A stretch of 64,000 nt of DNA, taken from the NCBI GenBank assembly GCA_014727915.1, contig WJMO01000011.1:21466-85465 (forward strand). Reading direction: 5' to 3'. Below, in pieces: positions 43,649-52,843 of the stretch. The DNA is from Candidatus Altarchaeales archaeon (GTDB lineage: Archaea; Altiarchaeota; Altiarchaeia; IMC4; SCGC-AAA252-I15). The notes under the pieces are model-generated. The model was given only the letters and a program-made list of their open reading frames with translations. It made no database searches and was not told the DNA's origin. The position numbers and the translations under genes are program-made. How positions within the stretch are numbered: the first letter of the stretch is position 1; each line of letters starts with the position of its first letter.

Positions 43649-44841
43649 TGAAGAGAGTAATGACCGTGCTGGTGGTGTTGGCTGCTATGGCATGCACTGC
43701 CAGCGCAGTCACCCTCGGAGCCAGCCCCGCCGAAATATCCTTCATGAACGCGACCAGGGGTAGCAGGCTATCCACATACCTCACACTCAGCACGTTGGAC
43801 AACGACCTCGACTGCAGCATGGAAGCCACCGGCCAGGTCAAAGAATGGACATACCTGGGCGAGCCGTCGTTCACCATGGACCGGGGCCAGCGGACCGTCC
43901 CCGTGAGGTTCAACATACCTGAGGCAACCCCCAACGGCATATACACGGGCAGGATACTCATCACAGCCTCTCCCAAAAAAGCCGGAGTGAAAGGCACCGG
44001 CGCGGTGGTCGGAGCCGGTGTATCCGTGAAGGTCACCGTTGCGGTAGGGGGTTCGGAGAGCCTATGGTATAGGGTCATGCGGGTGAACGTCCACAACACC
44101 AACGAAGGACAGCCCATAAAGGTCCGGCTGACATTGAAGAACAGTGCAGCCCAGACGATAACGCCCAAGATAGTGCTCAAATCCCTGGACCACGACAGGA
44201 AGAACGTCTTCACAGCCTCCACATTCTCTGACCGCAGGGTCGAGGGACTCTCAAGGAAGACCATCGACCTGACCCTCCCATCCGGCTCGATGCCGCCCGA
44301 CCTTTACTGGATGAGCCTCAAAGTCGAAGTGGACGGGGAGAGCATATGGGACAGCAACGAAGCATTCTATGTGCTGCCCGAGAACAGGTCCGAGTTCGAG
44401 ACGGTGAAGGTCGTTGGCTCCCTGGACTCGGCGAGGATAGAGAACGCCAACCTCACAGTCGGCGAGCAGCTCATAGTCCGAACGACATTCAGCAACAAGG
44501 GCGAAGTCCCCCTGGCAGCCAAGATGCATGTCGACTTCATGAAAGACGGGAAGCTGGTGAAGTCCCTGGAGACCCCGAACGAATACTATGAGGTCGGCGG
44601 CTCAGGGGATTTCGCCGTAGAATACCAGCCGCCAGAACCGGGAGACTACACTGCGAGGATATGGGTGGAGTACGCGGGCATGAGAACCGCAGTAAGGGAG
44701 GCCAAGGTGAAAGTCTGGCACTACGTGCCCCTGCTGTTCAGGCTCGACCTAAACTTCTACCTGATAGCGCTACCCGTAGTCGCCATAATAGTACTATGGA
44801 TAATACTATACTATAGGAAGTACAATGTGCGAGATGAATAA
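43645..44841 (+). CDS. Ig-like membrane-anchored partner B1
   Basis: 398 aa. Signal peptide (VMTVLVVLAAMACTASA), N-terminal Ig-like domain starting LGASPAEISFMNATRG with GAVVGAGVSVKVTVAVGG at its end, two further Ig-like domains, then a TM helix (FYLIALPVVAIIVLWIILYY) and a short basic tail. Domain plan resembles the bacterial DUF916/DUF3324 (WxL-interacting) proteins and archaeal COG1470-type surface proteins. It lacks the GPSTIDFGKM sequence of B2 and B3, so is the divergent member. The ATG overlaps the A1 stop. Confidence 0.78.
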   Translation: MMKRVMTVLVVLAAMACTASAVTLGASPAEISFMNATRGSRLSTYLTLSTLDNDLDCSMEATGQVKEWTYLGEPSFTMDRGQRTVPVRFNIPEATPNGIYTGRILITASPKKAGVKGTGAVVGAGVSVKVTVAVGGSESLWYRVMRVNVHNTNEGQPIKVRLTLKNSAAQTITPKIVLKSLDHDRKNVFTASTFSDRRVEGLSRKTIDLTLPSGSMPPDLYWMSLKVEVDGESIWDSNEAFYVLPENRSEFETVKVVGSLDSARIENANLTVGEQLIVRTTFSNKGEVPLAAKMHVDFMKDGKLVKSLETPNEYYEVGGSGDFAVEYQPPEPGDYTARIWVEYAGMRTAVREAKVKVWHYVPLLFRLDLNFYLIALPVVAIIVLWIILYYRKYNVRDE

Positions 44842-44844
44842 AAC

Positions 44845-44852
44845 GATATTAA
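44845..44852 (+). promoter_or_regulatory. TATA box of B2
   Basis: GATATTAA centred 28 bp before the ATG at 44877. Confidence 0.5.
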
Positions 44853-44876
44853 CTATAAAGACCAAGACTTAACACG

Positions 44877-46124
44877 ATGAGATCAAGGCTCCTAACCCTG
44901 GTGGTGGCTCTGTTCATGTTCTCCAGCACAGCTTCTGCGGTCGCCATAGGCGCGGGACCATCCACGATAGACTTCGGGAAGATGGTGAAGGGCGGGTACG
45001 CTGAGAAGGAGATAACCGTGAGCACGAGCGGCGAGGAGGACCTCACCTGCACCATCGAATTCACGGGCGACATGGCGGAGTGGATGAGCATCGAAGGCGA
45101 GGACGACATGAAATTCGACCTCCCATCGGACAGCAGGTACAAGCTGAACGCGATAGTGCGACCCCCACCGAACGTCCCCAACGGAAGGTACGGGGGTGCC
45201 ATATACATCAAGGCCGCTCCCACAAGCTCCATGCAGGACGGAACAGGACTTGTCGTAGGGGCAGGCGTGAAGATACAGGTGGGCGTCGAGATAACCGGAA
45301 AGGAGGACATAGGGTTGATTGTTGAGTCCGTCCGCGTGGAAGACACGGAAGTGGAGTACCCGATAAAGGTCCTCGTCGACATCAGGAACTCTGGCAACGT
45401 CCAGCTCAAGCCGAAGTTCAAAGTCGACATAAAGGACCAGGCAGCCAAGGTGCTGGTCTCTGGAGAATACGACCGGTCCGAGATCCTGCCCACCAGAAGG
45501 GAGAACATAGAATTCACACTATCCTCGGAGGACTTTGACGCAGGAAAGTACAACGCCGAAGTCAGCATATACGCCCGGGACAAGCTAATGCACAACCAGG
45601 TCGTGGCGTTCAACATGCTCCCTGAGGGATCATGGAGCATAAGCGGAGAGCTAGGAGAGATAACGCTGTTGCCCGAGTCCTCAAAGCCCGGGGAGCTGGT
45701 GAAAGTAGTCTCCGAATTCAAGAACAGCGGCGAAACCAAGGTCGCCGCGAAATTCAAGGGCGAGGCCATGCTAGACAACAAGATCGCAGGCTCCCTGGAG
45801 AGCGATGAGCTGACCGTGGCGCCAGGCAAGTCCGTACAGTTGGAATCATATTATACGGCCCAAAACCCGGGCAACTACGTGATACGCGGATACGTCCTAT
45901 ATGAGGGCGAGAAGACAGAGACAAAAGGCGTGGTTTTGGTCGTTGAAGGAGGAGGTTCAGCCCAGAACTACCTCATATACGTTGTCGCAGCGGTTCTATT
46001 GTTGGTTGTAGTTGGAGTCTACAAGTTTGTCAAAGGAGGAGACGACGAATATGGTGGCGGCTACTATGACGGAGGCTACCAATACCCGAATGATGGATCC
46101 GGCTACCCTGAAGGCCGACAGTAG
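44877..46124 (+). CDS. Ig-like membrane-anchored partner B2
   Basis: 415 aa. Signal peptide, then IGAGPSTIDFGKMVKGGYAE and ISTSGEEDLTCTIEF-type strands, GRYGGAIYIKAAPTSSM and GTGLVVGAGVKIQVGVEI: the same first domain as B3 at 48253, clearly paralogous. Two more Ig-like domains, TM helix (LIYVVAAVLLLVVVGVY), and a Gly/Tyr-rich cytoplasmic tail (GGGYYDGGYQYPNDGSGYP) unlike B1 and B3. Own TATA box. Followed by A2. Confidence 0.8.
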   Translation: MRSRLLTLVVALFMFSSTASAVAIGAGPSTIDFGKMVKGGYAEKEITVSTSGEEDLTCTIEFTGDMAEWMSIEGEDDMKFDLPSDSRYKLNAIVRPPPNVPNGRYGGAIYIKAAPTSSMQDGTGLVVGAGVKIQVGVEITGKEDIGLIVESVRVEDTEVEYPIKVLVDIRNSGNVQLKPKFKVDIKDQAAKVLVSGEYDRSEILPTRRENIEFTLSSEDFDAGKYNAEVSIYARDKLMHNQVVAFNMLPEGSWSISGELGEITLLPESSKPGELVKVVSEFKNSGETKVAAKFKGEAMLDNKIAGSLESDELTVAPGKSVQLESYYTAQNPGNYVIRGYVLYEGEKTETKGVVLVVEGGGSAQNYLIYVVAAVLLLVVVGVYKFVKGGDDEYGGGYYDGGYQYPNDGSGYPEGRQ

Positions 46125-46146
46125 GCTCGGCCAAGGATATAATGCT

Positions 46147-47136
46147 ATGGACTCGAAGCCCCCAGGATGCTTGGATGTACGGTATGCGGTTGCGGTGGCC
46201 GTGCTCGGTTTTCTGCTGGCATACGCATCCATATCGACTCCCGTCGAGGCAGCAGGGTCTTCTGTAGTGCTTACAGTGGGCATCCTGGATACCAGGCCTA
46301 ACGTCACAGACATCCAATGCTGTTTCAAGGACTCCGACTCCAGCACATGGGGCGACTGCGGGATAAACCATGAGTATTCCATGACCGGCGGCGAGTCCTA
46401 TGACCTGATGTGCAACTTCACGGTATTCGACGGTAATGGCTGGCAGGACATGATAGACGGGTGGGTGAACGTCACCTGGCACCACTCCTCGGTGGGCTGG
46501 GATTCCCCCCCAACGCTCGACACATCCTACGTCAACCAGTCCTGCAGGAACGTCACAGGCTCTGAGGGCGGCACTGACGTGGTTTGGGAGTGCCAGATCC
46601 AGCGGATACGGTATTGGGCTGACGCGGGAGAGTGGAATCTTGTCGTCAACCTCTCGGACGGGGAGAACATAGGGAACCCGGGCCTGGGAACGGTCACATT
46701 GGAGAATGTTACCTCCATATGGCAGTCTTCAGCCATAAACTTCGGGGCCATGCAGCCGGGGGCGACAGGCTCCCAGTACCAGTCAGGCACCGTCAACGTG
46801 AACGCCACCACCAACAACACGGGCAACACAGCCCTAGACCTTCAGGTGGACGGGGTCGCATCGACGGTAGACTGCACCATAGGGTCAATACCCATCGGAA
46901 ATGTCGAATATGACGTATTAAAGGGCAGATCCATGGATCTGGCATGCGGTCAGCTTACGTCCTCCGGGGAATGGGATGTGGACTGCGATAACGTTGCTCT
47001 GGAGGACTGCTCAGGGACCTGCCCGAACACGGAGAAGATAACATATACTTACTGGGGTATCACAATACCCGGCAGCGGGATAGGGGGCGTATGCTCAAGG
47101 ACTATAATATTCTCGGCAGTGCAGGCTTATCCTTAA
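46147..47136 (+). CDS. Surface protein A2 with conserved C-terminal domain
   Basis: 329 aa from the ATG at 46147, which directly precedes the signal peptide (VAVAVLGFLLAYASI); the frame is open further upstream inside B2, and ATGs there are alternatives. N-terminal domain with CCFKDSDSSTWGDC, MCNFTVFDGNGWQDM and RIRYWADAGEW, shared with A3. C-terminal domain starting INFGAMQPGATG and ending GITIPGSGIGGVCSRTI. AAGGA is 10 bases before the start. No membrane anchor, so it is released or held by its B partner. Confidence 0.75.
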   Translation: MDSKPPGCLDVRYAVAVAVLGFLLAYASISTPVEAAGSSVVLTVGILDTRPNVTDIQCCFKDSDSSTWGDCGINHEYSMTGGESYDLMCNFTVFDGNGWQDMIDGWVNVTWHHSSVGWDSPPTLDTSYVNQSCRNVTGSEGGTDVVWECQIQRIRYWADAGEWNLVVNLSDGENIGNPGLGTVTLENVTSIWQSSAINFGAMQPGATGSQYQSGTVNVNATTNNTGNTALDLQVDGVASTVDCTIGSIPIGNVEYDVLKGRSMDLACGQLTSSGEWDVDCDNVALEDCSGTCPNTEKITYTYWGITIPGSGIGGVCSRTIIFSAVQAYP

Positions 47137-47246
47137 TAGTATCCTACCTGCCATTTTTATACTGGACAAACCAATAGTTAAACAATATCATCAATGGCCT
47201 GAATTATCATGTTTTTGGTTCGATGTGGTGAGTTGGATAAATCTAA

Positions 47247-48239
47247 ATGGTGTTAGATATGGCGAAAGACGGAAGATCTAAGGTTGTGGTTTTGGCGTTT
47301 GTTGTTGGATTATGTGCTGTTGCTATCCTGATCGGCTCTGAAGTGAAGGAAGTGGATGCCGTGTCAGTCACATACCAGGTTTCAGTGTCAGGGGCCCGGC
47401 CCAGCATAAGCGCTGTCAGGTGCTGCTTCAAGGAGTCTGACGTAGGCGCATGGGCTGACGGCGACTGCCACACAACCGGGGAATCATATACGCCCCCCTC
47501 TGCCGAATACTATGATGTGATGTGCAATTTCACGGTTTCTGACAGCAACGGCTGGCAGGACATGACAGACGGATGGGTCAACGCAACCTGGCACCACACG
47601 AATGTCAACTGGGACACTGACTGGGACTTCGACACATCATACGGCAATGGGTCATGCAAGAACGTCACAGACCTTAAGGGCGGCGAGGACATAGTCTTCG
47701 AATGCCAGTTCCAGAACATCCGGTACTGGGCCAACGGCGGAGGATGGAAGCTGCTGGTCAACTCATCGGACGGGTCAGACCTGGGAACGCCCTCGTCGAC
47801 GAGCTTCACCGTAACCAACTCGACCTCCATATGGCAGACGGCCACCATCGACTTCGGGTCCATGGCGGTCGGAGAGACCGGTTCCGCGGGGAACACCGGG
47901 AACGCTGACGTGGATGCGAAGACCAACAACACGGGCAACACGGTCATAGACCTGGAGGTGAACGCCGGTGCGGCGACGATGGACTGCACCATCAACAGCA
48001 TAGGAGTGCGGAACATATCCTATGACGAGACGGACGACACGGCAATCGGAAGCGCCTGCGGGACACTGGAGGAGGCTGCAGACTGGGACTGTGCCGCAAT
48101 CAACCTAAACGACTGCGAGGACGGATGCGCGGGCGCAACGGCATTGGACTACACCTACTGGGGGATAAGGATACCCTCGGGTGTAGGTGGCTCGTGCACG
48201 CTCTCGGTGACGTTTACGGGGACGCAAGCAACACCCTAA
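47247..48239 (+). CDS. Surface protein A3 with conserved C-terminal domain
   Basis: 330 aa. Signal peptide (KVVVLAFVVGLCAVAILIG). Same two-domain plan as A2: CCFKESDVGAWADGDC, MCNFTVSDSNGWQDM and NIRYWANGGGW, then IDFGSMAVGETG and GIRIPSGVGGSCTL. The two clearly arose by duplication. A second start at 47259 is possible. It ends 13 bp before B3, with a strong ribosome binding site between, so A3-B3 is a translated pair. Confidence 0.8.
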   Translation: MVLDMAKDGRSKVVVLAFVVGLCAVAILIGSEVKEVDAVSVTYQVSVSGARPSISAVRCCFKESDVGAWADGDCHTTGESYTPPSAEYYDVMCNFTVSDSNGWQDMTDGWVNATWHHTNVNWDTDWDFDTSYGNGSCKNVTDLKGGEDIVFECQFQNIRYWANGGGWKLLVNSSDGSDLGTPSSTSFTVTNSTSIWQTATIDFGSMAVGETGSAGNTGNADVDAKTNNTGNTVIDLEVNAGAATMDCTINSIGVRNISYDETDDTAIGSACGTLEEAADWDCAAINLNDCEDGCAGATALDYTYWGIRIPSGVGGSCTLSVTFTGTQATP

Positions 48240-48241
48240 AT

Positions 48242-48247
48242 AGGAGG
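48242..48247 (+). promoter_or_regulatory. Shine-Dalgarno site of B3
   Basis: AGGAGG, 5 bases before the ATG at 48253. It shows that internal operon genes use SD sites while first genes here are leaderless. Confidence 0.75.
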
Positions 48248-48252
48248 ATAAA

Positions 48253-49479
48253 ATGAAAGAGAAGATAACACTAACGGTCTTGGTGGCGGCTGTATTCATG
48301 GTATTGGCAGGGACAGCATCAGCGGTGACCATAGGCGCAGGACCATCTACCATAGACTTCGGGAAGATGGTGAAGGGGGGCTACGCAGAGAGGGTCATAA
48401 CCGTGAGCACCAGCGGCGACGAAGACCTCACCTGCACCATCGAGCTCACGGGAGACATCGCAGACTGGATGAGCACAGACCAGGGGGACGTTTTCGAGCT
48501 TCCCGCAGACAGCAGGCAGAAGGTGCTGGCCATGGTGGAGCCGCCTGAAGACTCCGAGAACGGCAGATACAGCGGAGCCATATACATAAAGGCCGCGCCA
48601 ACCAGCGAACTGTCGGGTGGGACGGGCCTAATAGTCGGAGCCGGGGTCAAGATAAAGGTGGGCCTTGAGATAACGGACGAGGAGACCGTCTCCTACAAGC
48701 TGTCGGGCGCGTCCGTGTCGGACACCGAGATCGGATACCCGATAAAGTTCACGGCTAACGTCATGAACAACGGTAACGTGGAGGCCAAACCCCAGATAGA
48801 CATAAGGATAATGGACCAGGCAGGCGCTGAGGTGAAGACACACACCCAGGCCGGGTCGGATATACTCCCCACGGTAACCGAGGACGTAGTCGTTGAAGTC
48901 CCGTCGGACGACCTACAGGAAGGCTTCTACCGGGCCAAGGTCATGGTAGGCGATGAAGAGCAGGAGGTGAAGTTCAACATACTACAGCCGGGCACCCTCG
49001 CGGTGAAGGGAGTGCTCAAGTCCCTCTCAGTGAACAAGATGTGGGTAGAGGCCGGGGAGTCGGTGAAGATAGCCGCTGAAGTGGAGAACACCGGCAAGGT
49101 ACTGATAGAGAATGCCAAGTTGACAGCTGAAGTTTACATGATAGACGATAGATACGAGACGGAGAACCTCGTGAAGCCCGTTGAGGGCGCTGAGACATTG
49201 GACGTCCCAGTGGGGCAGACGGTCGAATTGGTGGCGTACTTCACGCCTCCGAAGGCCGGTAGGTACAAGATATACGGGGCTGTCTCATACGAGGACAAGA
49301 AGACCAAGCCCAAGTCGACCATATTGAACGTCCTGCAGGCGCCGAAGGACTACACACTCTACATAGTGGGTGCTGTGGTCGTCGTGCTTGTGGCGCTGTT
49401 CTGGCTGACTAGGCGCGGTGAAGACGGTAGGACACGCAGGTTCAAGAGGATCTGGGGCGACTACCTGCAGATTAAATAG
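48253..49479 (+). CDS. Ig-like membrane-anchored partner B3
   Basis: 408 aa. Signal peptide; first domain IGAGPSTIDFGKMVKGGYAE nearly identical to B2; GTGLIVGAGVKIKVGLEI; two more Ig-like domains; TM helix (LYIVGAVVVVLVALFWL) and a basic tail (RRGEDGRTRRFKR). Ends 13 bp before the KaiC-like ATPase gene, which has a purine-rich leader, so the ATPase is probably in the same transcript. Confidence 0.82.
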   Translation: MKEKITLTVLVAAVFMVLAGTASAVTIGAGPSTIDFGKMVKGGYAERVITVSTSGDEDLTCTIELTGDIADWMSTDQGDVFELPADSRQKVLAMVEPPEDSENGRYSGAIYIKAAPTSELSGGTGLIVGAGVKIKVGLEITDEETVSYKLSGASVSDTEIGYPIKFTANVMNNGNVEAKPQIDIRIMDQAGAEVKTHTQAGSDILPTVTEDVVVEVPSDDLQEGFYRAKVMVGDEEQEVKFNILQPGTLAVKGVLKSLSVNKMWVEAGESVKIAAEVENTGKVLIENAKLTAEVYMIDDRYETENLVKPVEGAETLDVPVGQTVELVAYFTPPKAGRYKIYGAVSYEDKKTKPKSTILNVLQAPKDYTLYIVGAVVVVLVALFWLTRRGEDGRTRRFKRIWGDYLQIK

Positions 49480-49492
49480 GGGGTTGAGAAAA

Positions 49493-50215
49493 ATGGCAGA
49501 ATTGATAAATACCGGGATACCTGGCGTGGACGAGATGTGCGGAGGGGGAATCCCCGAGTCTGCGGTCGTGATCGTGTCGGGCTCCCCCGGGATTGGTAAG
49601 AGCAACTTTGCAATGCAATACCTCTACAACGGGGTTGAGAAATACAACGAGCCGGGCATATACCTCACGGTTGAGGACGTGCCAGAGAAGGTCAGGGCCT
49701 ATGCCGCAGCGTTCGGCTGGGACCTGGAGAAATACGAGAAGGAGAACAAGCTTGCGATAGTGGCTCAACCCATATTCGGAGAGGAAGAGGAAAAGAAAGG
49801 CAAGAAGAAGGAAGACGCGGGAGAGACCCTTGGAGAGGCGATAGAGCGTATCGGCGCCAAGAGGATAGTGTTGGACTCCGTTACCCTGTTCAAGTACCTG
49901 TTCAAGGATGACATGTCCCGGAGGGTTAACCTGCTGAACTTCATAAAGCAGGTGAAGGACTCCGGCTGCACCACCATGATGGTTGCCGAGCAGCACGAGA
50001 GCACCGGGGACATCACCTACCTGGACGAGCACTTCCTCGCAGACGGCCTCATACTGCTCTTCTGGAGCAGGCACAAGGAGAAGAACGAGCGTTGCTTCAG
50101 GGTCGTCAAGCTCAGAGGCCAGAAGATAAACCCTGACATCAGGCCCATGGAGATAACCGAAAAGGGCATAATGGTCTACCCGACCCAGGTGCCGTTGTCC
50201 CTGGCTGAGAAGTAA
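49493..50215 (+). CDS. KaiC-like RecA-superfamily ATPase
   Basis: 240 aa from the ATG at 49493. Single KaiC domain: NTGIPGVDEMCGGGIPES, Walker A GSPGIGKS, TVEDVPEKVRAYAAAFGWD (the catalytic acid region), Walker B RIVLDSVTLF, then EQHESTGDITYLDEHFLADG and VVKLRGQ. Archaeal single-domain KaiC proteins often pair with signalling or surface machines (FlaH in the archaellum is one). A Lys/Glu-rich insertion lies at about residue 100-115. The gene follows B3 with a short gap. Confidence 0.88.
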   Translation: MAELINTGIPGVDEMCGGGIPESAVVIVSGSPGIGKSNFAMQYLYNGVEKYNEPGIYLTVEDVPEKVRAYAAAFGWDLEKYEKENKLAIVAQPIFGEEEEKKGKKKEDAGETLGEAIERIGAKRIVLDSVTLFKYLFKDDMSRRVNLLNFIKQVKDSGCTTMMVAEQHESTGDITYLDEHFLADGLILLFWSRHKEKNERCFRVVKLRGQKINPDIRPMEITEKGIMVYPTQVPLSLAEK

Positions 50216-50252
50216 AATCCTGCTTCTCACCACTTTTTCTACTTATTTCATC

Positions 50253-50260
50253 TTTTAATC
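50253..50260 (+). promoter_or_regulatory. TATA box of the KaiC-related pair
   Basis: TTTTAATC centred 27 bp before the ATG at 50283. Confidence 0.5.
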
Positions 50261-50282
50261 GAGGATACATATTATCATTGTA

Positions 50283-50879
50283 ATGCCCGATACCGAAGAA
50301 AAATCGGATATAGACCTTATACCGACCGCAGACATTGCCCTCAAGAGCGAGAGTCAGATCATAGTCCTGGTGATGCCGGAGGAAGAATACATCGAGCGCC
50401 TTATGACCGTTGTCAGTGACCTGTCAACCCTAGACCATGGTAAGATATGCTATGTCTCACTAAACAGGCCATATGAGTCTTTGAAGAGGATACTCGACAG
50501 GGTCGGCATCGACTCTAGCAACTTCTTCTTCATAGATGCGATAACAAAGACCGCTAAGATACCTGACAAGAGCGATAACTGCGAGTACATATCCTCTCCC
50601 GGGGCGCTGACCGAATTGAGCGTTGCCATCTCCAACTCTATGGAGCACAGGGACTTCAAGTTCATAGTGTTCGATTCGCTGTCAACGCTCCTGGTGTACG
50701 AGTCAGACACTACGATAGCCAAGTTCGTGCATTTCCTGATGGCGAAGGTCCGGGTCGCTGAATGCAGCGCAGTGTTCACCTGCCTGAAGCAGGATGCCAG
50801 CTCAATACTGGTGAAGGACATCAACATGTTCGCTGACAAGGTGATAGACTTAGAGAGGTGGAATATCAGGAAGGGTTGA
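50283..50879 (+). CDS. KaiC-related protein lacking Walker A, copy 1
   Basis: 198 aa. RecA-like beta-alpha fold: ICYVSLNRPYESLKRILDRVG, NFFFIDAITKTA, FKFIVFDSLSTLLVYES (the Walker B strand) and a final FADKVIDLERW. The N-terminal loop where Walker A should be (IIVLVMPEEEYIERL) has no GxxxxGK, so ATP binding is unlikely. Homologous over its whole length to the next gene, from which it is separated by 3 bp. Possibly a regulatory partner of the KaiC ATPase. Confidence 0.75.
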   Translation: MPDTEEKSDIDLIPTADIALKSESQIIVLVMPEEEYIERLMTVVSDLSTLDHGKICYVSLNRPYESLKRILDRVGIDSSNFFFIDAITKTAKIPDKSDNCEYISSPGALTELSVAISNSMEHRDFKFIVFDSLSTLLVYESDTTIAKFVHFLMAKVRVAECSAVFTCLKQDASSILVKDINMFADKVIDLERWNIRKG

Positions 50880-50882
50880 AAG

Positions 50883-51500
50883 ATGGGATCAGACAGTATC
50901 ACAGAGGCTTGCGGGAGGCTTGATTCACTGGACAGCCTGCTCATAACCTCTGACATAGGGCGTATACATGACAGCATAGTCCAGGTCTCACAGAATCTCC
51001 TGTCAAAGGGATGGTATGGCATATACTTGAGCCTGAACCGTCCTCACCGGACCATACAGGCTCTCTTGGAGGATAGGGGCCTGGATGTGGAGAGGATGTA
51101 CTTCATAGACTGTGTCACTGCTCTCGCCAGGGAGGCATATTCGCCTGCAGGCATTGGGCCAATGGAGCAGGGCCTGGCTGCTGCAGCACCGGCAGCACCC
51201 ACCACCACTCTGGATAGGGTCATATATGCGTCCGGACCTTATGACCTCTCAGATGAAGGGACTGTGCCAGCAGCTGTTAACAGGTTCGTCAACTCGATAC
51301 CTCATGAAAAGTTCATAATAGTAGACACGATGCGCACGCTGTTCATCTATAACACACCCGACATAGCGTCCTCTTTCCTCCATAACCTGCTTGAACTCAC
51401 GAATACTCATGATCTGAAGGTCGTGGCATTGACACGGAAGGGTGATGAGGTCTTCCAGGGCTTGGTCTCAAAGGCTTTCGACGAGATCCTGGAGATTTGA
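50883..51500 (+). CDS. KaiC-related protein lacking Walker A, copy 2
   Basis: 205 aa. Same plan as copy 1: GIYLSLNRPHRTIQALLEDRGLD, MYFIDCVTALA, KFIIVDTMRTLFIYNT. An Ala/Pro/Thr-rich insert (about 95-108) is unique to it. No Walker A (LLITSDIGRIHDSIV). Last gene of the cluster before the AT-rich block; a T-rich tract and hairpin follow. Confidence 0.72.
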   Translation: MGSDSITEACGRLDSLDSLLITSDIGRIHDSIVQVSQNLLSKGWYGIYLSLNRPHRTIQALLEDRGLDVERMYFIDCVTALAREAYSPAGIGPMEQGLAAAAPAAPTTTLDRVIYASGPYDLSDEGTVPAAVNRFVNSIPHEKFIIVDTMRTLFIYNTPDIASSFLHNLLELTNTHDLKVVALTRKGDEVFQGLVSKAFDEILEI

Positions 51501-51586
51501 AAACCAGTTCATTCCTCCTTATTCTCCCTTAAAAGCCTCATTTTCGTTTTTTCCATCTCACTCTCCCCAATCATCCCCCTGTCTTT

Positions 51587-51606
51587 CCTCACATTTTTTT
51601 GTGAGG
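51587..51606 (+). terminator. CCTCACA/TGTGAGG hairpin with T-rich tail
   Basis: Seven-base perfect stem with a T6 loop, followed by ATTTTTT. It ends the transcript of the KaiC-related pair and marks the left border of the AT-rich block. A close relative is at 52844-52863. Confidence 0.55.
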
Positions 51607-52843
51607 ATTTTTTCCCCACACAATTAGTATATAAAAATAGATATTTTTTAATAATTATTTTATATTTTAATAATTAAAAAATAACTATTAAAATAGTTAT
51701 ATTTTATTATCTAATTATGGCGAAAAAAAAATTTACATGAAGCCGGAACAAATAACGAATTTTTTTATCCCTTGTATCTTGAACGGCATTTCTGGTGCAT
51801 CTTCCGTTCGTTCACAACGACGAGATCGTCATCGATAGGGCCTCTGCAGACGGCACATTTGGGATCTAAAACGGCATTTAAAGCCTCAATGCAGGTTGGC
51901 TTATCGTATGTTGTCGCAGTACCCTTCTGGATGGCCTCAAGGACCTTTTTAAGCCTTTCTATGTCCTTTTCCGTTAGTTCCATGGTATTCTATGGTAATT
52001 CTGGCTTAAATTTGTGTCCTGGGATATATCCACTAGAGTGTATGCTTTGAGTCTGTGGCTTTTGTCCTGCTTCCACGCTTCAGACCCTCCTATTGTATAT
52101 CAATATGGTGTGGAGTAATCTATGTTGATGGTGGGGGCATGGGTAAATGACATAGATAGGGCAATTTCGAACCACTTGAAACGCAGTATTTTGGATATAT
52201 TCGGTCTATATGTACATATTTTTGCAGATTTGGCATATATTGAAAACGTCCACCCCCATATACTCTCAATATGTTAACTCGACCATATACTTTGACCTAT
52301 CAAATCGGTATATTCTGGTCTTTTGGGGTAGTCCTGGGAGTGCATTTTATCTGATATGGCTGATTTTTAATAATATAATAAATATTTAGATATTATAATA
52401 ATATTCCTATTATTATATTAAATATGTTATGCTCCTCCAATAATCGGTTCTAGGCTTTTAATTCGTGCATATTTCACAGGTAAAAATATTTAAATATGCA
52501 TATATGTTTTTTAGAAAATGCAAATGAAAATAAAATCTGGTTTTGATTCTAGAAAAGTATAAAATATCTTGAAAATAATTAAAATAATTATGAAAATCAT
52601 TCAAATAATTTATATCATCGAGATTTTAAGCTTTCAGGGACCAGAGCTGGGTTACTTTAACGAAAAAAAATTTTACAAAATTCGAAGAACTTTTGCGAAA
52701 TAATTTTTTTCAGAATGAAATATATTGTGTAAAATATATTGTATAAAATTTATATAATTAAATTATGAAAAAATAATATATCTATCAAAATATATATATT
52801 AAATTTATATTTTTTTTGGTAAAAATTTTTTTCGGTGAAATAT
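51607..52843. other. AT-rich block, nearly gene-free
   Basis: About 1.2 kb of strongly AT-rich DNA in a GC-rich surrounding. Apart from the 72-aa zinc-finger ORF (51765-51983) I see no coding sequence. Repeated motifs: a CGAAAAAAA(A)TTT type element at 51721, 52661 and, inverted, near 52822-52834; AATAATT runs (52570-52612); CCATATACT at about 52256 and 52283. Parts (52020-52360) are less AT-rich and could be an unrecognised RNA. Candidate replication origin or chromosome-organising site; no ORB-like element or cdc6 gene seen. Confidence 0.5.
51765..51983 (-). CDS. Small zinc-binding protein
   Basis: 72 aa. Helical N-terminus (TEKDIERLKKVLEAIQKG) and a C-terminal PKCAVCRGPIDD...MHQKCRSRYKG, a CxxC...HxxC zinc site like a half LIM or treble-clef knuckle. 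TATA-like AAATTTAAG (52005-52013) is 26 bp upstream, so it is probably expressed as a leaderless mRNA. The only gene in the AT-rich block; its own composition is closer to the chromosome average. Confidence 0.7.
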   Translation of the reverse strand: MELTEKDIERLKKVLEAIQKGTATTYDKPTCIEALNAVLDPKCAVCRGPIDDDLVVVNERKMHQKCRSRYKG

